A DNA stretch of 64,000 nucleotides from DATDIC01 sp963777625 (GCA_963777625.1 CAVZRO010000006.1:1-64000); one strand, 5' to 3'. Shown: positions 19,240 through 28,177, counted from the first letter of the stretch. A program made the numbers and translations. The notes: generated by a model not told the origin, from the sequence alone.

Positions 19240-19990
19240 TGGATCAGGGCTGGTCTTCCAGCCAATATGGGATATGGTTCTAGCCGCTGCCTGTTGATGA
19301 GATTGGCGGGGCACGCCTTCCTCGACGACGCGCCCCGATCGAACACAAAGACCCAATCGGCCATGCGGCGCGCGAATGTCATTTCATGTGTGACGACGAG
19401 CATGTCATGCCGTCATCGGCAAGGCGTTTGATGACGGTCAGGACCTCGCCGATAGTCTGCGGATCGAGCGCTGAGGTGGGTTCATCGAACAGCATCACGT
19501 CGGTTCCATGGGGAGGGCGCGCGCGATGGCGACCGTTGCTGCTGGCCGCCGGAGAGCGCAGCCGGATGCTCATGGTCTTGTCACCGAGGCCGACCTTATC
19601 GAGCAGGCGGAGGGCGCGCTCTTCGGCAGCGGCGTGTTCATGCGCAAGACGGTGATTGGCCCGATGCTGACGTTGCGAAGGACGGTGAGGTGGGGAAACA
19701 GCTCAAAGTTCTGGAACACCATTCCCAGCGCTGACGCAAGCGGAAGACATTCGAGCGCCGGGCGGCGAGATAGACGCCCTCGAATACGATGCGACCGCTG
19801 TCGACTTTCTCCAGGGCGTTGCAGCAGCGCAGGACGGTGGAAGTGCCCGAGCCGCTGGGCCCGATCAGACACATGACTTCACCGCGATGGATGGAGAAGC
19901 TGAGCCGTAGAGCACCGTGAGCCCGCCGTAGCGTTTGACGACCTGATCGACGTTGAGGATCGGCGGCTGGCTGGAAACCGCCGGCTGGGG
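19240..19990 (-). pseudogene. Amino-acid ABC transporter ATPase (GlnQ-like), many frameshifts
   Basis: The parts of a polar amino-acid ABC ATPase appear in order: PPILNVDQVVKRYGGLTVLY, MCLIGPSGSGTSTVLRCCNA (Walker A, with T where K is expected in GSGKST), GMVFQNFELFPHLTVLRNV (Q-loop), DVMLFDEPTSALDPQTIGEV (Walker B/D-loop), and LVVTHEMTFARRMADWVF (H-loop). The signature motif region is broken. The loss of the Walker A lysine and at least five frame changes mean it is not functional as written. Gene order with the enolase-type enzyme and SDR suggests uptake plus breakdown of one substrate. Confidence 0.75.
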
Positions 19991-20116
19991 ATGATGACGT
20001 CCTCGAGACCTTGCTTCCAGTTCACTGGCGGGTCGCCAGCATGGTGCATTCGCGGTCAACTTGGCGCAGGAATCGAGCAGCCGCAGCACCTCGTCGAAGT
20101 TGCGTCCGGTGTTCAT
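19985..20116 (-). pseudogene. C-terminal fragment of a 1-Cys-type peroxiredoxin
   Basis: MNTGRNFDEVLRLLDS at 20116 is the conserved C-terminal segment of Prx6-type peroxiredoxins (normally following 'AMLTYP'), and after two shifts VNWKQGLEDVIIP follows, matching the usual VNWKPGEDVIIAP. The N-terminal part of the same protein lies at 20615-21051, so about 500 bases of foreign sequence separate the two halves. The fragment itself is sandwiched between permease and ATPase sequence of an ABC transporter. Confidence 0.75.
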
Positions 20117-20247
20117 ACGGATAGGTTGTAGCGGATGTGCAGGGCCTGATACGAGAGATCACGGACCGCGATGTCGAGACGGGGAGGTGTCTTTGAACAG
20201 GGACACGTAGGTGGTGGCGAGAGCGGGCAGCACGCGGTTAAAGGTCT
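20117..20247 (-). pseudogene. Fragment of an amino-acid ABC transporter permease
   Basis: Two frames give FNRVLPALATTYVSLFKDTS and then LDIAVRDLSYQALHIRYN, the pattern of the C-terminal part of HisM/GltK-type permeases ('LPAL...SLLKDTSL...IAV.EL...A..I'). Only about 40 residues remain. One end abuts peroxiredoxin sequence and the other the cytosine-free segment. In an intact operon it would lie directly before the ATPase gene at 19240-19990. Confidence 0.6.
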
Positions 20248-20613
20248 GGGGGAGGATAATGTATAGTATGATTTTGTGAGGTTGTATGTGGAGGGTGAAT
20301 GTGGTGTATAGTTGTTTTGTGTGGATTGAGATGATGTTGGTGTGGTAGGTTTTTGAGTTGAAGGAGGTGATGTTGATAGTAGTTTTTGATTAGTGTAGTA
20401 AAGAAGGTGGAGAATTTGATTTTGGTGAGGGTGGGGAGTATGTAGAAGGTGTAGTAAATTTGTAGTAGTAGAGGTGTGGTGAGAAATATTTAGAAGAAGG
20501 TGGTAGTTGGAGAGAGTAGGATGAGCAAGGGGCTGAGAAGAAGGAATGAGAGAAAAAGTAAGAAAGGGACTGAAAAGGAAATAGTGAGAAAGGTAAGAAG
20601 AAAGGTGATAGGT
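20247..20613. other. Cytosine-free low-complexity segment (G-free on minus strand)
   Basis: Not one C occurs between 20247 and 20525 (279 bases), and only three occur up to 20613, although the surrounding DNA is about a third C. The sequence is made of G, A and T in irregular order (for example ttgtatgtggagggtgaatg), with no tandem period and no similarity to the genes on either side. Both borders are abrupt. It separates the N-terminal half of a peroxiredoxin gene from ABC permease sequence. No normal gene or terminator explains it; assembly artefact or synthetic/low-quality sequence is a real possibility. Confidence 0.8.
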
Positions 20614-20614
20614 C

Positions 20615-21051
20615 AGCATGGCCTTGATCTTTTTGTCCGGGCCGATGATGAAGACCGAACGCACGGTCGCGTTGTCTGCCGCGGTACGACCGTCGGACGT
20701 GGTGCCGGCGCCCTCGGGCAGCATGTCGTAGGCCATCGCCACCTTGAGCTGGGTATCGCCGATCATCGGGTAGTTGACAGCGTGCCCCTGGGTTTCTTCG
20801 ATGTCCTTGGCCCATTTGGAGTGATTTTCCACCGGATCGACGCTGAGGCCGATGATCTTGGTGTCGCGCTTGTCGAACTCCGGCTTCAGCCCGGCCATGT
20901 AGCCCAGCTCGGTGGTGCATACGGGGGTGAAGTCCTTGGGATGTGAGAACAGGATGGCCCATCCATCGCCGATCCACTGATGGAAATTGATCGTACCTTG
21001 GGTTGTTTCGGCGGTGAAGTTCGGTGCCTCGGAATTGATTCGCAGTGACAT
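20615..21051 (-). pseudogene. N-terminal part of a 1-Cys-type peroxiredoxin
   Basis: MSLRINSEAPNFTAETTQGT, then HPKDFTPVCTTELGYMAGLK with the peroxidatic cysteine in PVCTTE, KIIGLSVDPVENHSKWAKDI, MLPEGAGTTSDGRTAADNAT, and SVFIIGPDKKIKAMLTY are exactly the first 145 residues of a Prx6-family peroxiredoxin, the cytosolic enzyme that reduces peroxides. The frame is intact up to LTY and then runs into the cytosine-free segment; the missing C-terminal piece is found at 19985-20116. The active-site half is undamaged, so interruption is recent or artificial. Confidence 0.85.
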
Positions 21052-21226
21052 TTGTTCCTCTTTCCCATGTTATAGGTCGGCGATTGGTCGCTACACGACG
21101 TTTGCGAATTCCTAAATGGCCGCGGCGGCGCTCGGCTGCAACTCGCGCAAGGAATTCCGCGCCGGCTTCCGGGACGCAAACCCGGCGACCCAGTGCGATC
21201 TCGACCGCTCAGGAAATGGATGGGAC

Positions 21227-22129
21227 TTATTGCGGCTTGAACAGGGCCTCGGGAATGCCCGGCACGGGCGCCGGCATGCGGAACAGATTGCCTTCCTGCG
21301 GGCTGGCGGCCTTGTCTGCGTCCGGGACCGGGTGGTTGGCGGAGGTGAGGTAGAGCGTGGCCATGCCCTCACCGCCGAACGCGGGCATCGTCGGATAGCG
21401 GCAGGGCGTGTCCACCCGCCGCTCCAGCTTTCCGGTGGGATCAAACCGCAGTACGCAGCCGCCGCCGAATACGGCGACCCAATAGAACCCGTCGCGATCG
21501 ACGCTGGCGCCGTCGGGTCCGGAGGCGCCCGGAATATCGACAGTGACGAACACGCGCTTACCGGCGACCGCGCCGGTGGCCTGGTCGTAGTCGTAAGCCC
21601 ACACAGTCTTCTGGCGGGTGTCGGCATGGTACATCACCGTGCCGTCGGGGCTCCATGCCAGGCCGTTGGAGGTGCGCACCGGATCGGTGATCTCGGTCCA
21701 GCGGCCCGGTCCGTCATAGCGCCAGAGGGGCTTGCGCTCCGGCGCGGTCTGATCGCCCGGTACCAATGGGTTCAACATCGGGCCGGCAAACAGGCGTCCG
21801 GTGCGGTCGCAGCGTCCGTCGTTGAAGAGGAAACGCCGCGGGTCGTAGGGCGGGCCGGCGCAGAAACGCAGCTCCGTCGAGGCCCGGTCGAACAGGAACA
21901 GACCGCCGCGCAGCGTGACCGCCACGCCGCGATCGGTGAGATAGCAGGCGCCGACCCAGCTCGGCAGGTCCCACATCTCATCGTGGTTGGATGCGGGGTC
22001 GAACAGATGCAGGGCGTGCCCGCGCACATCGACCCACCAGAGGCGGCCGAGGACGGGGCTCCAGGTGGGGCCCTCCCCGTTCAGCACGCCCGCCGGGAGC
22101 AAGCGTTCCCAGTCTGGTGTCAGCACCAT
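21227..22129 (-). CDS. SMP-30/gluconolactonase/LRE-like protein
   Basis: 300 residues, a complete six-bladed beta-propeller of the SMP-30 family. Visible signatures: LNGEGPTWSPVLGRLWWVDV with the metal-binding glutamate, FNDGRCDRTGRLFAGPM, VRTSNGLAWSPDGTVMYHAD with asparagine and aspartate ligands, and GPDGASVDRDGFYWVAVFGG. Members are lactonases for sugar lactones such as gluconolactone, dependent on a divalent metal. No signal peptide is seen, so it is cytosolic. It is divergent from the cold-shock gene and about 175 bases from the broken peroxiredoxin. Confidence 0.88.
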   Translation of the reverse strand: MVLTPDWERLLPAGVLNGEGPTWSPVLGRLWWVDVRGHALHLFDPASNHDEMWDLPSWVGACYLTDRGVAVTLRGGLFLFDRASTELRFCAGPPYDPRRFLFNDGRCDRTGRLFAGPMLNPLVPGDQTAPERKPLWRYDGPGRWTEITDPVRTSNGLAWSPDGTVMYHADTRQKTVWAYDYDQATGAVAGKRVFVTVDIPGASGPDGASVDRDGFYWVAVFGGGCVLRFDPTGKLERRVDTPCRYPTMPAFGGEGMATLYLTSANHPVPDADKAASPQEGNLFRMPAPVPGIPEALFKPQ

Positions 22130-22485
22130 CTCATTGCCTCCTGATCCGAAACTCCGGTCGTGGGTTGACGTTGGCGAGGGGCACTCAGAGGAGCTTCGGA
22201 TGGGCAGATTACCGCTCGCGATCGTGGCGGCAAGCGCTGGGCCTGATGTGTCGGGCGAACGCGGCGGCGCTGTCGCGACGGGACAAGGAACCGTTCGGAT
22301 TCGGCGGTTGGAGACGGCGTGTTACAGGATTGCGAACAGGGGGAATGGCGCGTATCGTTCCGGGCCGGTGGGGAAGTCGTCCCGAGAAGAAGGGCGGGGT
22401 ACCTTGCCGCGGGGACATTTGGGCGGCCTTTATGAACCGGAGCAGGGGAAGCGGGGCCGTCCTCTGGTAGAAAGGCAGCGCGTCG
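22130..22485. other. Intergenic region upstream of the cold-shock gene
   Basis: 356 bases between divergent genes. It should hold the promoter of the lactonase and the promoter with long 5' leader typical of cold-shock genes, but no specific cold-box or -35/-10 element could be identified with confidence. No supported open frame is present. Confidence 0.4.
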
Positions 22486-22695
22486 ATGCCCAAGGGCACC
22501 GTTAAATGGTTCAACCCGACCAAGGGGTATGGCTTCATAGCGCCGGATACAGGGGGAAAGGACGTCTTTGTCCATATCAGTGCCGTGCAGAAAGCCGGGC
22601 TTCGCACATTGAACGAAGGCCAGAAGCTCGGATTCGATGTCGAGCAGCAGCAGAACGGGCGCACCGCGGCGGTCAATCTGTCGCAGTCGGACTGA
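22486..22695 (+). CDS. Cold-shock protein (CspA family)
   Basis: 69 residues, a single cold-shock domain. RNP1 is seen as KGYGFIAPD and RNP2 as DVFVHISAV, with KGTVKWFNPTKG at the N-terminus as in CspA-type RNA chaperones. These bind single-stranded RNA or DNA and keep mRNA unfolded; whether this copy is cold-induced cannot be judged. A GAAAGG ribosome-binding site precedes the ATG. The EamA exporter gene starts 22 bases after its stop and may be co-transcribed. Confidence 0.95.
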   Translation: MPKGTVKWFNPTKGYGFIAPDTGGKDVFVHISAVQKAGLRTLNEGQKLGFDVEQQQNGRTAAVNLSQSD

Positions 22696-22717
22696 AACCT
22701 GACTGTCGTCGGCCGGG

Positions 22718-23629
22718 ATGACGCACAGGCCGGAGGAGGCCAGTGCGGAGGGGCGGTCACGGCTGATCGGCGTTGTGCTTTATCTTGCGGCCGTGGCGGT
22801 GTTCGCCAGCATGGATGCGACCACGAAGGTACTGGTGGTGGGCTTGCCGGTGGCCGAGGTGATGTGGGCGCGCTTCGGCTTTCATCTGCTTGTCATGGCA
22901 ACGCTGGTGGGCGCCTGGCGTCGGCCGTCGGTGTGGCGGCCGCGTGCCGCCCGGGTGCAGATCATCCGTAGCCTGCTGCTGGCCGCCTGTAATTTTCTCT
23001 ATGCCCTGGCGCTGCGGCATGTGCCGCTGGCCGAATGCACCGCGATCAATTTCGTCGGTCCTGTCATCACCGTCGCGCTGGCTGGGGTGTGGCTGGGCGA
23101 ACGGGTGGGCTGGCGGTGCTGGGCCGGCGTGGCGGCAGGTCTTGCCGGCGCGTTGATCGTGCTGCGACCGGGCCTGGGGACGGTACCTCCCGACGGGATG
23201 TTCGCTTTTGCCTCGGCCGGCGTTTATGCGGTGTACCAAATTCTGACGCGGCGCCTGGCCGGGGTGGACAGCGCCCAGACGACGATCGTGCAGACCGGCT
23301 TGTGGGCGACGCTCGCCACCTCGCTGGCGATGCCGTTCCTGTGGGTGTGGCCGAGCTGGCAGGGCTGGCTGCTGATGGCCCTGCTCGGCGGTCTGGGTGG
23401 CGTCGGGCATTATCTGCTGGTGCTGGCCTATAACCGGGCGCCGGCAAGCCTGATCGCGCCGATGGGCTATGCGGGAATGATCTTCGCGGTGCTGTACGGC
23501 ATCGGCCTGTTCGGTGAATTGCCGGACGCCGCGACGGTGCTGGGAGCGGTAGTGATTGCCGGCGGCGGGCTGCTGGTGCTGTCGGCGGAACGCCGGGGCG
23601 CCGTGCTGCGACGGCGTGCGGCCGTTTGA
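22718..23629 (+). CDS. EamA/DMT-family metabolite exporter
   Basis: 303 residues with about ten hydrophobic helices in two EamA repeats. The first repeat begins LIGVVLYLAAVAVFASMDAT and the second near GMFAFASAGVYAVYQILTRR. PLAECTAINFVGPVITVALA and LGERVGWRCWAGVAAGLAGA are typical of RhaT/YdcZ-like drug/metabolite transporters in the inner membrane. The substrate is unknown. Start ATG 22718 follows GGCCGGG only weakly; no better start is seen. Confidence 0.87.
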   Translation: MTHRPEEASAEGRSRLIGVVLYLAAVAVFASMDATTKVLVVGLPVAEVMWARFGFHLLVMATLVGAWRRPSVWRPRAARVQIIRSLLLAACNFLYALALRHVPLAECTAINFVGPVITVALAGVWLGERVGWRCWAGVAAGLAGALIVLRPGLGTVPPDGMFAFASAGVYAVYQILTRRLAGVDSAQTTIVQTGLWATLATSLAMPFLWVWPSWQGWLLMALLGGLGGVGHYLLVLAYNRAPASLIAPMGYAGMIFAVLYGIGLFGELPDAATVLGAVVIAGGGLLVLSAERRGAVLRRRAAV

Positions 23630-23726
23630 ACACGCATGATCGATAAACGTAGCGGCGGCTTGCGCTGTGATGACCCGGGGTTTAGGCAACATCGAACCTG
23701 GATAGCTGCGATCATGAGTTCACACA

Positions 23727-24440
23727 GTGGGCTCGCGCGAGCGAGCGATCCGCGAACCGCGGGCGGCACTCGATGCCGAAGCGGTCCGCGTCGCCTATCG
23801 CCGCTGGGCCGGAGTTTACGACTCGGTGTTCGGGGGCGTGTCGGCGTTCGGCCGCAAGCGGGCCGCCGATGCGGTGAACACACTGCCGGGCCGGATGGTG
23901 CTGGAGGTCGGCGTCGGCACCGGGCTTGCGTTGCCCCGGTACCGGGCGGACAAGCGCGTGACCGGGATCGATCTGTCGGCCGAGATGTTGAAGCGGGCGC
24001 GTTCCCGGGTGGATGAGCTCGAACTTTCCAATATCGAGGCGCTGCGGGAGATGGACGCGGAGGCGACGGATTTCGCCGATGGCGCGTTCGACATCGCGGT
24101 GGCGATGTTCGTCGCCTCGGTGGTTCCCAATCCGCGGCGGCTGATGGTTGAGATGCGGCGCGTGGTGCGGCCGGGCGGGCACATCCTGTTCGTCAATCAT
24201 TTCGCCGCGAAGGCCGGGCCGCGCTGGTGGGTGGAATGGGCCATGGCGCCCGCCTCGCATGCGCTTGGCTGGCATCCCGATTTTGCCATGGAGGCTTTGT
24301 TCGCGACGGACGAGCTGAATGCGATCGAATCGCATGCGGTGCCGCCGTTCGGCATCTTCACGCTGGTGCAGATGCGGAATGGTAGAGCGGCAATGGCGTC
24401 TCCACGGGGCCCGCTTGATCTGGCGCGACGGCTCCGGTAG
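23727..24440 (+). CDS. SAM-dependent methyltransferase, PmtA-like
   Basis: About 237 residues. Class I methyltransferase motif I is VLEVGVGTGLALPRY, motif II is VTGIDLSAEMLKRA, and FDIAVAMFVASVVPNP and RVVRPGGHILFVNHFA follow. AYRRWAGVYDSVFGGVSAFG at the N-terminus is typical of bacterial phosphatidylethanolamine N-methyltransferases, so phospholipid (phosphatidylcholine) synthesis at the membrane is likely. The GTG start at 23727 has no clear ribosome-binding site; an ATG at 23714 is out of frame by one, so the true start may be hidden by an indel. It lies directly upstream of coxB. Confidence 0.78.
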   Translation: MGSRERAIREPRAALDAEAVRVAYRRWAGVYDSVFGGVSAFGRKRAADAVNTLPGRMVLEVGVGTGLALPRYRADKRVTGIDLSAEMLKRARSRVDELELSNIEALREMDAEATDFADGAFDIAVAMFVASVVPNPRRLMVEMRRVVRPGGHILFVNHFAAKAGPRWWVEWAMAPASHALGWHPDFAMEALFATDELNAIESHAVPPFGIFTLVQMRNGRAAMASPRGPLDLARRLR

Positions 24441-24509
24441 GCGCACACTGCATCAAGCGGAGCCTGACCGGCGCTCCGCCGGGGACGACAAGACGGAGTG
24501 GATTGGCCG

Positions 24510-25427
24510 ATGCAGTTCGTGAAGCGGCTGACTGCCGCGCTGCCCTTGCTGGGCATGAGTGTTGCCGCGCTGAGTCGTGCCGCGTTGGCGCAGACGCCGG
24601 CGCAGCTTCCAAACCTGCCGGTTCTCGGCGCGCCACACGATTGGCAGATGGTGCTGCAGCCGGCGTACAGCCCGGTGAAGGCCGACATAATCGACCTCAA
24701 TCATCTGGTGCTGGTCATCATCGGCGTGATCACGGCATTTGTCGCCGTGCTGCTGGTCTGGGTGATCTGGCGCTACAACGCCAAGCGCAATCCGATCCCG
24801 ACCCAGACCACGCACAACACGGTCATCGAGATCACCTGGACCGTGCTGCCGGTGCTGATCCTGGTGCTGATCGCCATCCCGTCGTTTCGGCTGGTGTATT
24901 ACGAAGACCGCACCTACGACCCGGACATGACGATCAAGGTGACCGGGCACCAGTGGTACTGGGAATACACCTATCCGGACCAGAAGAACCTCGATTTCTC
25001 CAGCTACATCGTGCCGGATGACAAGCTGCAGCCGGGCCAGATGCGGCTGCTGACGGCGGACAATCCGCTGGTGCTGCCGGTCGGCAAGAATATCCGCATT
25101 CTCGCCACCAGCGGCGACGTGATCCACAGCTTCTTCATCCCGTCGCTCGGCGTGCAGCGCTACGCGATTCCGGGCCGCACGATCGAGACCTGGGTGCGGG
25201 TCGATAAACCCGGGCGCTATTACGGTCAGTGCAACCAGATCTGCGGCACCAATCACAGCCGCATGCCGATCGATGTCGTCGCGGTGCCGGAGCAGGAGTT
25301 CCAGGCATGGGTGGTGCAGGCGCAGAAGCAGTTCGCCGCCGATACCGCGCCAGCCACGCCGCGGGTCGCGCAGGCCGCGCGGACGGCGGCGCCACTGATG
25401 ACGGCTTCATATGAGGAGCAGCACTGA
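24510..25427 (+). CDS. coxB: Cytochrome c oxidase subunit II
   Basis: About 305 residues. A signal peptide (PLLGMSVAALSRAALAQT) is followed by two transmembrane helices (LVLVIIGVITAFVAVLLVWV and VLPVLILVLIAIPSFRLVYY) and a periplasmic cupredoxin domain. The CuA ligands are complete: His in SGDVIHSFFIP and Cys, Cys, His, Met in QCNQICGTNHSRM (about C241, C245, H249, M252). It receives electrons from cytochrome c in the aa3-type terminal oxidase. The ATG at 24510 is preferred over a GTG at 24498, which lacks a spaced ribosome-binding site. It leads an operon with coxA and ctaB. Confidence 0.95.
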   Translation: MQFVKRLTAALPLLGMSVAALSRAALAQTPAQLPNLPVLGAPHDWQMVLQPAYSPVKADIIDLNHLVLVIIGVITAFVAVLLVWVIWRYNAKRNPIPTQTTHNTVIEITWTVLPVLILVLIAIPSFRLVYYEDRTYDPDMTIKVTGHQWYWEYTYPDQKNLDFSSYIVPDDKLQPGQMRLLTADNPLVLPVGKNIRILATSGDVIHSFFIPSLGVQRYAIPGRTIETWVRVDKPGRYYGQCNQICGTNHSRMPIDVVAVPEQEFQAWVVQAQKQFAADTAPATPRVAQAARTAAPLMTASYEEQH

Positions 25428-25453
25428 CCGCGGTCGGTGCGAAGGAGACCAGG

Positions 25454-27047
25454 ATGTCGGTAACTACCCACGACGACGCTCACGGGCATTACGATCACAA
25501 GCTCGGGTTTTTCACCCGCTGGCTATGCAGCACGAACCACAAGGATATCGGCACGCTGTATTTGACGTTCGCGCTGGTCGGCGGCACGACGGGGGCGATT
25601 CTGTCGGAGATCATGCGGGCGCAGCTCAATGTGCCGCACAACACGCTGGTCAGTAGCGGCCAGGAGTGGAACACGATCGTCACCTCCCACGGGCTGCTGA
25701 TGATCTTCTTCGCGGTGATGCCGGCGCTGATCGGGGGGTTCGGCAACTGGTTCATCCCGCTGATGATCGGCGCCCCCGACATGGCGTTTCCGCGGCTCAA
25801 CAATATCAGCTTCTGGATGCTGCCGCCGGCCTACTGCCTGATCATCTCCGGTCTGCTGCTGGGCGAGTCGGGCACCGGATGGACACTGTATCCGCCGCTG
25901 TCGCTGTCCACGTATGAGCCGGGTCCCGGCATGGACTTCACGCTGTTCGCGCTGCATCTGGCGGGCATCAGCTCGCTGCTGGGGGCGATCAACTTCATCA
26001 CGACGATCTTCAACATGCGCGCGCCGGGCATGACGCTGCACAAGATGCCGCTGTTCATCTGGGCGATGCTGGTCACCGCGTTCCTGCTGCTGCTGTCGAT
26101 CCCGGTGCTGGCCGGGGCGGTCACGATGCTGATCTGCGATCGCAACTTCGGCACGGCGTTCTTCGACCCGGCCGGCGGCGGTGACCCGGTGCTGTTCCAG
26201 CACCTGTTCTGGTTCTTCGGCCACCCCGAAGTGTACATCATGATCGTGCCGGCATTCGGCATCGTCAGCCACGTGATCTCCACCTTCAGCCGCAAGCCGA
26301 TCTTCGGCTATCTCGGCATGGCGTATGCGATGGTGGCGATCGGCGTGATCGGCTTCGTGGTGTGGGCGCACCACATGTTCGTGTCGGGGATCAGCGTCGA
26401 TACGCGCGCCTATTTCATGGCGGCGACGATGGTGATTGCGGTGCCGACGGGGATCAAGATCTTCTCCTGGATCGCCACCATGTGGGGCGGCTCGATCGAG
26501 TTCACGACGCCGATGCTGTGGGCGATCGGCTTCATCTTCGTGTTCACGGTGGGCGGGCGTGACCGGAGTGGTGCTGGCGAATGCGGGCATCGATCAGATA
26601 CTGCACAACACCTATTACGTGGTGGCGCACTTCCATTACGTGCTGTCGCTGGGGGCGGTGTTCGGCATTTTCGCCGGATTCTATTTCTGGATCGGGAAGA
26701 TGTCGGGACACCAGTACCCGGAGTTCTGGGGCAAGGTGCATTTCTGGCTGATGTTCATCGGCGTCAACCTGACCTTCTTCCCGCAGCACTTCCTGGGCGC
26801 CGCCGGCATGCCGCGCCGCTATCCCGACTACCCGGAGGCGTTTGCCGGGTGGAATTTCGTGTCGTCGATCGGCGCGTATATCTCCGGGCTGGGGTTCCTG
26901 GTGTTCTTCTACGTGCTGTACCGCACGTTCTCGTCCAAGGAGCATGTGGCGGCGAATTACTGGGGTGCCGGGGCGACGACGCTGGAATGGAGCCTGTCGT
27001 CGCCGCCGCCGTTCCATACCTATGCCGAGCTGCCGCGGATCCGCTGA
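25454..27047 (+). CDS. coxA: Cytochrome c oxidase subunit I, one frameshift
   Basis: About 530 residues in two frames. The first frame runs from MSVTTHDDAHGHYDHKLGFF through GGFGNWFIPLMIGAPDMAFP, the CuB histidine region FWFFGHPEVYIMIVPAFGI and VWAHHMFVSGI, to TPMLWAIGFIFVFTVGG. The second frame resumes with GVTGVVLANAGIDQILHNTY, VVAHFHYVLSLGAVFGIFAG (heme ligands) and ends in YAELPRIR. The shift is at about 26556, where ggcgggcgtga stands for an expected ggcggcgtga, i.e. one extra G. The enzyme is essential for aerobic growth with this oxidase, so a sequencing error is likely. An AAGGAG ribosome-binding site precedes the ATG. Confidence 0.92.
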
Positions 27048-27124
27048 GCGGGAATGAGCGGGGCCAGCCCAAGCACTGACCTGACCGAAGGCAGGGGGGA
27101 GCGATCCCCCTGTCGCGTTCTCCC

Positions 27125-28049
27125 TTGGCGCATTCTCCCGCGGCGCACTCCGAGGTCGTTCCGGCGGAAACCGAGCTGCGCGACTGGATCGCGCTGCTGA
27201 AGCCTCGGGTGATGTCGCTGGTGGTGTTCACCGGGCTGATCGGGCTGCTGATCGCGCCGGGGCATCTGAACCCGGTGCTGGCGTTCACCGCCGTGCTGTG
27301 CATCGCTGTCGGGGCGGGCGCGTGCGGCGCCATCAACATGTGGTACGACCGCGACATCGACGCGCTGATGCGGCGGACGCGGAACCGGCCGATCCCCGCG
27401 GGGCGGCTGCCGGCGGGGGCCGCGCTCGCTTACGGGGTGACGCTGGCGGTGTTTTCCGTGCTGGTGATGTTCCTGGCGACCAACTGGGTGGCGGCCGGCG
27501 TGCTGGTGCTGTCGATCCTGTTCTATGTGTTCGTCTATACGGTGTGGCTGAAACGGCGGACGCCGCAGAACATCGTGATCGGCGGGGCGGCCGGGGCGTT
27601 TCCGGCGGTGATCGGTTGGGCGGCGGTGACCGGTTCGGTGTCGCTGGTACCGGTGCTGCTGTTCGCCATCGTGTTCGTCTGGACGCCGCCGCATTTCTGG
27701 TCGCTGGCGCTGTTTTCCAGCGGCGATTACGGCCGCGCCGGGGTGCCGATGCTGCCGGTGATTGCCGGGGCGCGGGAAACGCGCCGGCAGATCATGGCAT
27801 ACACGGTAGTGCTGGTGCCGCTGTCGTTGTCGCCGTGGCTGGTGGGGTTCAGCGGGCCGATCTACGGCGTGGCGGCTTCGGTGCTCGGGCTCGGGTTCCT
27901 GGTGTGCGCGTGGCGCGTGCTGCGCGATCGGCAGGACGCCGGCGGGCGTGAGCCTGACCGCGGATATGCCGGCCAAGGCAGCGTTCAAATACTCGATCGT
28001 CTATCTGTTCGTGCTGTTCGCGGCGCTGGCAGTCGATCGGTTGGCGTGA
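27125..28049 (+). CDS. ctaB: Protoheme IX farnesyltransferase, one frameshift
   Basis: About 307 residues of a UbiA-type prenyltransferase making heme O for the oxidase. LLKPRVMSLVVFTGLIGLL, NMWYDRDIDALMRRTRNRP (the NxxxDxxxD motif) and KRRTPQNIVIGGAAGAFPA are characteristic, and nine or so membrane helices are present. The start is TTG at 27125. At about 27945 the same sequence ggcgggcgtga as in coxA appears to carry an extra G; after correction the protein ends VSLTADMPAKAAFKYSIVYL and stops at 28049, overlapping the next start. As written the frame instead reads through into that gene. Confidence 0.9.
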
Positions 28050-28177
28050 TGGCCGCGGATTCCGACGAGGAAATGCGACGGCGACGGCGGGTGCGCAACT
28101 GGGCGCTGCTGATCGTGCTGATCGGGCTGAGCGTGCTGTTCTATGCGATTACGATCGTCAAGATGACGAAGTCCTGA
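28049..28177 (+). CDS. Small membrane protein of the cox operon (CoxF-like)
   Basis: 42 residues: a charged N-terminus (SDEEMRRRRRVRN) followed by a single transmembrane helix (WALLIVLIGLSVLFYAITIV) and KMTKS. Its ATG overlaps the corrected stop of ctaB. Short proteins of this form lie between ctaB and ctaG in many alphaproteobacteria and are thought to belong to oxidase assembly. The expected ctaG and coxC genes do not follow. Confidence 0.75.
   Translation: MAADSDEEMRRRRRVRNWALLIVLIGLSVLFYAITIVKMTKS

Noticed and set aside
20500..20946. Plus-strand frame through the C-free block and the peroxiredoxin antisense
   Set aside because: Composition-driven; it is opposite to clear peroxiredoxin coding and has no family similarity.
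23636..24016. Alternative start of the methyltransferase in another frame (MSSHSGLARASDP)
   Set aside because: It is out of frame with the methyltransferase motifs; it could only be the start if an indel is present, so it is noted in that entry only.
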